Assembly (NCBI GenBank): GCA_949128115.1
Contig: OX421963.1
Span: 51,269,306 to 51,333,305 of the forward strand
DNA from: Anaspis maculata
Lineage: Eukaryota > Arthropoda > Insecta > Coleoptera > Scraptiidae
Length of the DNA stretch: 64,000 bases
Direction: 5' to 3'
Part shown: positions 56,501 to 64,000 of the stretch, piece after piece
Numbering within the stretch: the stretch's first letter is position 1
Layout of the letters: each line of letters begins with the position of its first letter
Notes under the pieces: generated by a model
Told to the model about the DNA's origin: nothing
Database searches by the model: none
The model's input: the letters and a program-made list of their open reading frames with translations, nothing else
Made by a program: the position numbers and the translations under genes

Positions 56501-58115
56501 GCGCGATTTCCAACAAAAATAATTTCATATATTCCAATAGCACAGTTATGAAGACCGGTGTTTCAGCTTCAATAACGTTTTTGAATTTTGAAAATCGAAG
56601 GTGAATTGCCAAAGATATTGATAATTTTGTGCCGCCATGTTGAACTTCCAAGAAAAAAGAATGAGATTGTATATATACGAGTTTGTGAAAAATCGCACCT
56701 CGGCCCCTTCCCAGTCGTCTGGTAAGCCACTGGTGCATTACACTATCTGGGAACTTGATGCATTGGGTTCCTAGACCTTGAAAATATAAAATCCAATGAA
56801 AAAAGCAACGACTTTAAAAATGGTACCTTCTTCTACCTTCGACCTCCCACAGAAAAAATGACAAGCCTCAGACAGATAGGGACTTTTAGTATGTTGTTCC
56901 CCATCAAATTCTGAAGTCATCCTCAAATTTTCCTCAATTTATTCCGGGTTAAAACCTGTTTTGCCTGGGCTAATTACCTATCTTACGATTCATCAACTTG
57001 ATGGTTATAAAGTTCTCTTTCTGCCAAACGTATTTTGAATTTTTATGAGTCACCCTTAATACTACTCCGAATGTTTTCATTGGTTATTAAAAGGACGTCT
57101 TTCCCTATCAACTCCCGATTCTTGAGAAAAAGATTTCCCAGCAGAAGCAGGTCAATTTTTATTTCGAGGAGGACACCTAAGACACGAGGTGTTACCAAAT
57201 TTTTACCTTCAACCCTTTCGCCCCCCTTTTCAAGAGAATTTTTAAAAGGGTTAGGAATTTCACAGAAACAGAATTTTATTACCTTCAATTTGATGTGTCA
57301 CCTCACAAGGTAGGGCAGGGTGGGGATGAAGATAAAAATTTGGTAATACGTGCCCTAGATTTCCCATTCGAAATAAAAATCGAGCTATTTCGGCGATTTC
57401 CTGGAAAAAAATTTGGCGGCGGGAAATCTAGGGTGGGTAATTTGAAAATGAGCGCCCTGTCCCTGTCCTTTGTTTTTCTTTCTAATTTTCAGGCAGAAAT
57501 CCTTCATTCTTTGAGTGACTTTAAATTATGTAAAAGGCGATGTCTTGCAGTCGAACCATAGTGTATGTTTTTTTTGCCGACCAGTTTCGTTCCCTTCTAG
57601 AACATCAACGAGGCACGTACAATAAGCTACAAAATAGGTATAATTTGGATAGTTAAAATGTCGGTTAGTGTTTTACCCGGCCGGCAAAATAGAACACACT
57701 AATTAAAGTAAAAAACTTCACCTTTTATATCATTTTTGTTACTAGCTGTAGATACTTCTTATTTCTCCAATACGTTTTTTACATTTTTCAAGTACCTCCC
57801 GCCAAGTATTTTCTTCTGTACGTATAATTTAGTTCCACAATAAAAATAACGGTAAACCAATTCCCCAAAATCGCAATGCAAATGATAACTTTTCAAGTTA
57901 TAGCAAATTATTGTTCCAAAAAGTTGTTTGATATCCTTATCCTTTGTACTTACTGTGGTGTTACTTGTCCTTGATAAAACCTGGCCTAGTTCAGTCATTT
58001 TTGTTTTGTTTCTCATTCATTTATCATTAATTATCACCAACACTCAGTAGGTACTCAGATAAAATATTCTCACAGTAATCAGGCCACACTATTGCAATAA
58101 AGTCTTTATCCGCAG
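53549..58115. other. Unc-89: 4.6-kb intron
   Basis: From donor GTTAGT to acceptor TCTTTATCCGCAG. Contains one clear palindromic element (54650-55333) and scattered degenerate pieces of the CAGGTCGATTTTTATTT module also present in other elements (55466, 57145, and its complement at 57374). A CAGGGTGATCAATGG end after TA-like sequence is at 56454. No exon is recognised. Confidence 0.6.
54650..55333. mobile_element. 684-bp palindromic MITE with internal motif repeats
   Basis: Ends AATTGAGGAGTGATCATGCA and TGCATGATCACTCCTCAATT are perfect inverted repeats that extend through AAACTGAACATGTCC. Inside, the motif ATGTC(T/C)AGTTTTGC occurs several more times (about 54857, 55055, 55110, 55152). The arms otherwise do not pair well. 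No coding sequence. Confidence 0.8.
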
Positions 58116-59219
58116 ACAGCCACTTGGGTTCGTCGTCTTACAGCAAACGTTCTTACCAATCCTCCTACTCGTCAGACTTACCATCATCCCGCTATGAAAC
58201 CGACTCTCTCGCCAGCAAATATAGCACAGAATCCTCCTTAGGAAGTGGATCAAAATACGAATCGTTGTCTTCAAAATACAGCAAATATGACACGGCGGAT
58301 AACGCACTTACCTCCAGCTACTCCTCACGGAGATCAGAAGATAACGACTATGGCAGCTCAAGGAGGTCCCTCAGGCTAGCCAGAGGATCAGAAGATAACG
58401 ACTATAGCAGCACAAGGAGATCCCTAGCGCTTGCCAGAGATGAAGATGACTACTACTCCAGTCCTCTGAAAGACAGAAACAGTGAATCCTACAGCAGGAG
58501 ATCCATACGGTCTTCCACAACCGTAGACGTAGGCGATGGAGACAACAACTACTCCAAGAAGTATTCAATGAAAGCCGCAGCTGAAGAAATTGACGATGGT
58601 ACTTCGCGCTACGTGAGAAAATCCATAAAGACCAACTTGGATGGAGATGAACGCGAGGAAACAGATTCGTACAGTACTCGTTCTTCGCGAAGAGCTTTGC
58701 AAGACGACAGGTCTTCTGGCAAGAGGTCAGTGTCTATAGAGCAAGATTCCTCGAGCAAATACTTGAAGAAGTACACCGACGAAGAAGAAGACCTTTATGC
58801 CAAGTACTCGCCCACGCCTAGGAAGCAGCTGGGCGGCGAAGAGGAAGACGTTTACGCCAAATTCGAAAGAAAGTACTCGAGAACCGATTCTTCCGACAGC
58901 AAGTCGAAGTATTCCAGAACCATATCAGCTGAAAAGTCGGCCGGTGAAGAAGACGTGTACGCCAAATACAGCAGGAAGTATTCGAGGACGGATTCTGCAG
59001 AGAAAAAGAGCGAGGAATCCGGTCAGAGGTACTCCAGGACAGAGTCTGTGGAAAAGAGGCAGGGCGAGGAAGAGGAGAGAAAGTTCTCCAGCAGAACGGA
59101 TTCTAGGAAATCATACGGCGACGAGGAAGATACCGGGTATTCATCGAAGAAATATTCGAGATCTGAATCGAGAGAGTCTAAGAAATCTAGAAAGAGCAGA
59201 GTAGAGAAAGACGACCAAG
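58116..59219 (+). CDS. Unc-89: Unc-89 exon: Ser/Tyr/Arg-rich region
   Basis: 1,104 bp, 368 codons, phase 1 to phase 1 (donor CAAG then GTAAGC). Composition is dominated by Ser, Arg, Tyr, Glu and Asp. Two internal repeat types are visible: SEDNDYxSxRRSLxLAR twice (58335-58440) and GEEDVYAKYSRKYSRTDS-like units about five times (58770-59110). No globular domain or coiled coil is evident; it is probably disordered, with many potential phosphorylation sites (RRS, SRT). Placement between PH and the Ig array fits Unc-89. Reading on past the donor gives a stop after about 37 residues. Confidence 0.9.
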
Positions 59220-59772
59220 GTAAGCTATTGGGATCGACTGATAATTTTGTACAGAGTTTATACACGTTACAAGTTGACACATATATTTCGCTAACACCAT
59301 TCTTTGTCGCTCATTTGTTTGTATTCTAGTCGATAATTTGTTTTCGTTCATTTTCGTACTTACTGCTCTTTACCTTCAAGACCTGTTACTTTTCCTTCAA
59401 CTTTGAACTCTTTCGGAACTTTTATTCTAAAGAATATACATATTTATGAGTACTACTTCTCCTATTTCAATTTTTTTTCATTCAAATTTCGAAATATTGT
59501 TTTAGAAATTAGTTGTGGTTGACGATTCATATGCAGTTTAATTGTATCAAATGAATTGATTGAACACCATTGCAGAACCTATCTCTAGTGGTCACTACTA
59601 GAGGTACACTAGGGGTGTTGCCGCATCAACTTCTCTAAATACATTGTCAAGTTGGGAGCTACGACGTACAACTTGATGTTGGCTTCTGTAAGAATTATGA
59701 GGCTTCATCTGAATCGCTAACTCAGTGAAATGTGAATAGCTGTGTACCTTAAATGTCAAAACGCCCCTTTAG
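59220..59772. other. Unc-89: intron, no feature
   Basis: Nothing recognised apart from splice signals (GTAAGC ... CGCCCCTTTTAG). Confidence 0.6.
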
Positions 59773-59994
59773 AGTCCACTTCGATTCAAAATACGACGAA
59801 AACGACGACCCTTGTTGATAGTACAGGAACCACCCAAACTGCAGTCGAAAGCAGTGCAGCCTATTGTTCTACAACTGAAGTACTAGTCAAAGAGACCGCT
59901 GGCAAATCGGCCGTGGTTAAACTAGCGGAACTTGAATCTGAAGATGGTACCCATGCCAGATTCATCAAAACAATCCGCGGTGCCAACATTGAAC
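59773..59994 (+). CDS. Unc-89: Unc-89 exon: linker and first strand of Ig 1
   Basis: 222 bp, phase 1 to phase 1. It is Thr/Ser-rich at first (TTKTTTLVDSTGTTQTAVES), then becomes ordered toward HARFIKTIRGANIE, the A strand that precedes an I-set Ig domain in the next exon. The acceptor is CCCCTTTTAG and the donor GAAC followed by GTAAGA. The assignment rests on phase agreement and on HARFIKTIRG, which is a typical start of an Ig repeat (x-P/A-x-F-I/V-x-x-L/I). Confidence 0.78.
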
Positions 59995-60797
59995 GTAAGA
60001 CGATGTCCTGTTTAGGCGCCAGAAAGAGCAAACATGACTATGTTCATTAACACTTCTTGCTATTACGTTTAATTACGTTCGGTATTGTATGACGGTCAGA
60101 TTGGTAGAGACCAAACATTTGCCTATAATTCAACGAGAAGATATTTTCCCAAGTGAAACTTCTTTAGCCGCGCTTCGCTTCTTTCCATGGTGGAAAAATA
60201 GTGCGCCTTCGCATGACCTCTTTAGCCGCCTTCTCTTGGAAACGATGAAGTAAAAAAATAGCTCACTGATATCCATTGTTCCAGAGATAAGAACTTACTG
60301 CCAATGAATTCAAAGGCGAACTTTTTGTTTTTGAGGTTGTAAATCAATGGAAATTGGTCAAAAATATGACGTGAATATTCTATCATTTGCGCCTAAATCT
60401 GAGTTCACAGAGCATCGGCGTTTCGCCGGAGACACTGTCGCAGACCAATAGAAGGTCGTCAGCATTCCCTTCTGTCAAAATTCTGATTTCCGTTGGTCAG
60501 TGTGCAGGTGCATGTCGTCAGCGACACATCGAAGCTCTGTGAACACAACCTTATGCGTTATAGCTAAATTCCGAGCAGTTTGCCACCGTCGCACTTATAC
60601 CTAAGAAGTTTCACAATTATAAGAAGTTTCACTTGTTGATCTCTTTAGTAGGCCAACTCTGATTTAGACTAAAGATGCTGCATTTTGCCAAAATCATGTT
60701 TGATTTTTCGAGCGTTAGTCGTCTCTTTGTCGTACACTCTCGTCACTCTTTGTCATGTCCTCAATATAATTTTGCTTTTAACGGCACGCTTCAACAG
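59995..60797. other. Unc-89: intron, no feature
   Basis: 803 bp between GTAAGA and CTTCAACAG. A short GAAACTTCTTTAGCCGC-like sequence occurs near 60155 and a partly matching CTCTTTAGCCGCC at 60218; nothing else stands out. Confidence 0.5.
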
Positions 60798-61037
60798 CCG
60801 GCGAAAACATTCATTTCGAGGTGGGTTTGAACGAAAAACCAACTAATTTCTCATGGCTCAAGGACAATGTAACTCTAAAGGAAGATGGTAGAATACAGAT
60901 GAGCTATTGCAATAAAACGCAGGAATACAAGCTGCTCATTCAGCAAGTCAGGGAAGAGGATGCTGGCACGTACATGGCTTTGGCAAACAGTCCGACATGG
61001 AAAGCTTCATGTCACGCACAGCTTATCGTGCATAAAC
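60798..61037 (+). CDS. Unc-89: Unc-89 exon: Ig domain 1
   Basis: 240 bp, phase 1 to phase 1. Reads GENIHFEVGLNEKPTNFSWL, then KDNVTLKEDGRIQMSY, then LLIQQVREEDAGTYMALANS and a G strand QLIVHK. The Trp of the C strand and the DAGTY motif of the F strand identify an I-set Ig fold. The F-strand Cys is replaced (YMALA), so the domain has no canonical disulfide, as is common in cytoplasmic muscle Ig domains. Confidence 0.9.
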
Positions 61038-61381
61038 GTTAGTAACAATAACCATGTAACTGAGTGCTTGGCTTAGCTTCGGTCACTAACACATTACGTC
61101 ATGTTTTGGTTTGAGTACGTATTTAACTCATTTTTCATGTTGATGATATAATTGTGTTGACAATTTAGCCAGTTATGTTATTCACGAGATCTGGTCATTG
61201 TTGCAAGATGATAACTTTGATGTCGGCTATGTTATTTGGTTGGAACATAACTGGTAGACGTCGTGAATGGCATGCAACTCCAGTTGAGTGATTGGTTAGT
61301 GAACCAAGGCAACCCATTGGAGTTGCGCTGGCTAAAGTGAAGTCTCGAACACAATAATGGTTGATATTCTTCGCATTCTAG

Positions 61382-61523
61382 TATCAACCGATGAGCTGGT
61401 TGAAAGAACAGAAAATGACAAGCCTGAATTTTTGGTAAACTTGAAGGATACCGAGCTACCAGTTGACACGTATCTGCGTTTCATGATCAAAATCCGAGGT
61501 GATCCCAATCCTGACATTACTTT
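61382..61523 (+). CDS. Unc-89: Unc-89 exon: Ig domain 2, first half
   Basis: 142 bp, phase 1 in, phase 2 out (TT then GTAAGT). Reads STDELVERTENDKPEFLVNL, then KDTELPVDTYLRFMIKIRGD and PNPDIT. These are the A-B strands and the GDPNPD turn of an I-set domain, cut by an intron just before the C strand. Confidence 0.9.
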
Positions 61524-61586
61524 GTAAGTTGCTGAGAAAAATTCACTTGAAAATGAATCAATTTATTTGTTTTTTAATGATTTCAG

Positions 61587-62335
61587 TTTCAAAGATGGCG
61601 TGAAAATCTCAGAAAACGCGGAGCGTCTGCAAATCATCCGTGAACACTCCGACAAAGGATTTTACGAACTTCTCATCCCAGAAGTGAAAATGGACGACGC
61701 AGGCTCTTACAAGTGCGTAGCCACCAACCGGTTCGGTGAGTCTTCTTCGGAAGCCACCCTGACGGTCATCGACAACACCAAAATCCACGAAGAAATGCCG
61801 GAAGGCGAAATTCTCCCCCCGGGCGAAAAGCCGGAATTCACGTGGAAAAAAGACGGAGCCTTTTTCGAGCCCGAAGAACGCTTCAAAGTCCTCATGGGCG
61901 ACGACGAAGACTCTCTAGCTCTGGTCTTCCAGCACGTCCGCCCGGAAGACGTCGGTCTTTACACTTGCGTAGCTCAAACCTCCAGAGGTCACATCAGCTG
62001 CAGTGCCGAGTTGACAGTCCACGGCACCGTCAATCAGCTGTTCAGAGAACCCGAGAAACCGCAGCTGATTATCGAGAAAAAAGATCCAATTGTCACGCAA
62101 GGTGGCTCTGCCATGTTGGAGTTGCAAGTCAAAGGTTACCCCAAGCCCAATGTTAAGTGGCAGCATGAAGGCAAGACCATTGAAGCGAGTGCAAAGTACA
62201 AAATTTTGTATGAAGATGAGGAAAGCATGTCCTTGGTTATCAAGAATGTTGAGTCTGCTGATGCTGGGAAGTACACCATTATTGCTGAAAATGATCTTGG
62301 TTCGGAAACTGCCGAGATGACGCTAACTGTTAAAG
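61587..62335 (+). CDS. Unc-89: Unc-89 exon: Ig 2 (end), Ig 3 (short) and Ig 4
   Basis: 749 bp. It begins FKDGVKISENAERLQI and ends Ig 2 with DAGSYKCVATNRFGESSSEA. A linker with MPEGEILPPGEKP leads straight into the C strand of Ig 3 (EFTWKKDG ... DVGLYTCVAQTSRGHISC), which lacks normal A and B strands. Ig 4 starts at PEKPQLIIEKKDPIVTQGGS and ends DAGKYTIIAENDLGSETAEM. In Drosophila Unc-89, as I recall it, the same short linker and abbreviated Ig are present, which supports orthology. Phase 2 in, phase 1 out. Confidence 0.94.
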
Positions 62336-62463
62336 GTATTCTTTATTCGTTACTGCCGATAACCTGAAAGTATTGTAGAGAACAACGTTCGATAGGTACT
62401 GAGATCAGTACTGTGCTGATGCTGTTCTTAAGGTAACAACTGTTTTAATTGATATACTTGCAG

Positions 62464-63133
62464 CTCCACCAAAGGTTAAAGCTAAAATCGAAGACGTAGA
62501 CGTCCACGCTGATTTGCTCCTGAAGATTCCAGTCGAAATAGAAGGTATACCTAAACCTACCGTCATGTTCTACAAAGACGGAAAGGAAATCAAACAAGAC
62601 CAGCGAATCAAGGTTGTGGAAGAAGGGGAAAAGCACATTTTAGTCATCGAAAAAACCCAACTAAAAGACTCTGGGACGTATTCCGTGGTGGCGACCAACG
62701 AACTGGCACAAGTTTCTCAGTTCTGGAAAACGGACATACACAGCAAGCCGAAAATTATCGAGAAGCTGGGACAGGACAGGCAGATTTCCCAAGGTCAAAA
62801 TCTGGAACTGAAGGTCAAGATCGAGGCCGAGCCCAGGGCGGAAGTTAAGTGGTTCAAGGATGAATCGGAAATCACTTCCAGCGACCATTTTGTCGTCAAA
62901 GAGGACGGCGATTCGTACATTCTGAGGATAACTGGTGCCGTCACCACCGATGCGGCCAAGTACAAGTTCAAGGCAGTCAACATCCACGGCTCCGTCGAGG
63001 ACGAGGTGCGCGTGGACGTCAAGAAAGGTCCGAAGATCACAAAACCGCTCCAGAACATGACCGTGACCGAGCACGATAAGGATGTGACGTTTGATGTGAG
63101 AATCGAAGCTTTCCCCAAGCCAACCATCAAATG
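62464..63133 (+). CDS. Unc-89: Unc-89 exon: Ig 5, Ig 6 and start of Ig 7
   Basis: 670 bp, phase 1 in, phase 2 out inside the Trp codon of Ig 7. Ig 5 starts APPKVKAKIEDVDVHADLLL, with C strand TVMFYKDG and F strand DSGTYSVVATNELAQ. Ig 6 starts KPKIIEKLGQDRQISQGQNL, with VKWFKDE and DAAKYKFKAVNIHGS. Ig 7 starts GPKITKPLQNMTVTEHDKDV and runs to PKPTIKW. Spacing of about 93 residues per domain is as expected. The donor is AAATG followed by GTAACT. Confidence 0.94.
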
Positions 63134-63208
63134 GTAACTTTTTTGTTTCCCTTCGCCTTAGATCTAGACCAGTGCTTGCTAGACTGCTTTCTTTTGTAAA
63201 TTCGATAG

Positions 63209-63384
63209 GTATTTGGATGAAATGGAGATAACCGAGACCAAAACCGAGTTCACGAGGATCGAATCGGACGACGGAGCCAAGCTGGTGATCAAAGAAGTCA
63301 ACAGCCAGCTATCTGGAAAATACACTTGTAAACTGAGCAACGAATGTGGCGAAGCTGAAACCAGCGCGAAACTCACAGTCAACT
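63209..63384 (+). CDS. Unc-89: Unc-89 exon: Ig domain 7, second half
   Basis: 176 bp. Joined to the previous exon it gives KWYLDEMEITETKTEFTR, then LVIKEVNSQLSGKYTCKLSN and ECGEAETSAKLTVN. The acceptor is TTCGATAG followed by G. The only donor that keeps frame with the next exon is T followed by GCAAGT, making a GC-AG intron; reading through would stop four codons later. Confidence 0.9.
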
Positions 63385-63435
63385 GCAAGTTTCTGTAACA
63401 AATCAATATTATGGAATCTAAAGTTTTTCCTCCAG

Positions 63436-63723
63436 GTGCTCCGCGTATAATCAAGCATCTCCAAGACACCACAGTTGAAGAAGGCGCAACTCTGCACTTG
63501 GAAGTGGAAGTAGAAGGCTGCCCGAGTCCCACTGTGAAGTGGTTGAGGAACGGCAGGGAAGTATCTGCGGATGCCAGAATCAAGATAAGCCGGGATACGC
63601 AGAGAAACGAGACCTACAATCTCGCCGTAAATCTGATCAAGTACGAAGAACAAGGGGAATACGAAGTGGTCGTCACCAATTCCTTGGGAACAGTCAGCAG
63701 CAAGAGCTACGTCACCGTTCACA
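63436..63723 (+). CDS. Unc-89: Unc-89 exon: Ig domain 8 (last in window)
   Basis: 288 bp, phase 1 to phase 1 (donor A then GTAAGT). Reads APRIIKHLQDTTVEEGATLH, then VEGCPSPTVKWLRNGREV, then RIKISRDTQRNETYNLAVNL and QGEYEVVVTNSLGTVSSKSY. A complete I-set Ig domain occupying one exon. RIKISRDTQRxExY is shared with the matching Drosophila domain as I recall it. The gene goes on beyond the window. Confidence 0.94.
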
Positions 63724-64000
63724 GTAAGTATATTTTTTAGATAAGATGGCGTTTCGAAAGATAGATTTGAGAAAGGTAAGATGCAAGCGAAGGCTTGTAC
63801 TTTTTTCAACTTTTTTGAAGTTTTCGCAATTTTTTTCGTAAGTATGAAACACATACACATACAAACTGAAAATATTTTTGAGAGAACCTTACTATGAAAA
63901 GTAAATGTTCTGTGTCCCCCTTATAGTGAACTGTCCTGTAATGTTAGCTGAGTTTTCGTTGTTTGCATCCCGATCATGTGCGACAATGGGATTCAAGTGG
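63724..64000. other. Unc-89: start of next Unc-89 intron
   Basis: Begins GTAAGTAT. AT-rich, with no exon seen before the window ends. Confidence 0.7.

Larger units (their letters stand above)
13720..64000 (+). other. Unc-89: Unc-89 (obscurin) gene, 5' part, runs off right edge
   Basis: The gene encodes the giant myosin-associated M-line protein of striated muscle. In order, the readable exons give an SH3 domain, a DH-PH RhoGEF module, a Lys-Pro-Glu repeat, a Ser/Tyr/Arg region and a series of I-set Ig domains. This is the domain order of insect and nematode Unc-89. Known function of the family: M-band organisation and thick filament alignment, with Rho signalling through DH-PH and, further downstream, Fn3 and kinase domains not reached here. 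Exon phases agree at every join and the summed coding length (6,502 bases with the extra exon) leaves one base, matching the phase-1 donor at 63723. Introns in the DH region are long (22.7 and 8.1 kb) and full of transposons; those between Ig exons are short. Promoter and 5' UTR exons were not located. Confidence 0.95.

Noticed and set aside
58797..59204. 135-codon + strand frame rich in Arg/Pro.
   Set aside because: Shifted-frame shadow of the Ser/Tyr/Arg exon of Unc-89.
62661..63130. Minus-strand frames of 111-137 codons.
   Set aside because: Antisense shadows of the Ig 5-7 exon, which is strongly supported on the + strand.

Overview
The window is nuclear DNA from an animal, almost certainly an insect. 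It is AT-rich, has large introns with GT-AG boundaries, and is full of Tc1/mariner, piggyBac, hAT and Harbinger type DNA-transposon remnants. A hemipteran is my guess only; the order cannot be fixed from this sequence. One protein-coding gene can be read, on the + strand: the 5' part of Unc-89, the insect obscurin, a giant sarcomeric M-line protein. It runs from a probable start codon near 13733 to past the right edge.

Unc-89 layout: probable first coding exon (13720-13765), SH3 domain split over two exons (14416-14537 and 15733-15855), RhoGEF DH domain over four exons (15954-16124, 18421-18586, 41308-41400 and the first part of 49491-49790), PH domain (49491-49790 and 51671-51824), a Lys-Pro-Glu rich repeat exon (51950-53548), a Ser/Tyr/Arg-rich exon (58116-59219), a linker exon, and then about eight I-set Ig domains in seven exons (59773-63723). 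Splice phases agree across all joins, giving about 2,117 codons, or 2,167 with an extra in-phase 150-bp exon (14623-14772) that lies inside the SH3 domain. The gene continues beyond 63723; no stop, kinase or Fn3 domain is reached.

Region by region: 1-13719 holds no recognised host gene. It carries hairpin elements (2061-3586), a degenerate piggyBac (4567-6308), a 3.4-kb inverted-repeat element invaded by a truncated Harbinger (8261-11627), a 202-bp TA-flanked palindrome, and the first copy of a 1.47-kb foldback element (12104-13572). The 22.7-kb intron splitting the DH domain (18587-41307) is mostly nested inverted-repeat elements, several with CAGGG-type ends and TA flanks. The next intron (41401-49490) contains the second copy of the 1.47-kb foldback nested inside another inverted repeat, plus a hAT MITE with a perfect 8-bp duplication. 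From 51671 on the gene is compact and nearly repeat-free, apart from the 4.6-kb intron before the Ser/Tyr/Arg exon.

The most notable observations are the in-phase cassette exon placed in the SH3 n-Src loop, the extreme density of foldback structures in transcribed introns, a recent 129-bp duplication in the Lys-Pro-Glu repeat, a 51-bp GC-AG intron, and 5S-rRNA-like fragments inside repeats.
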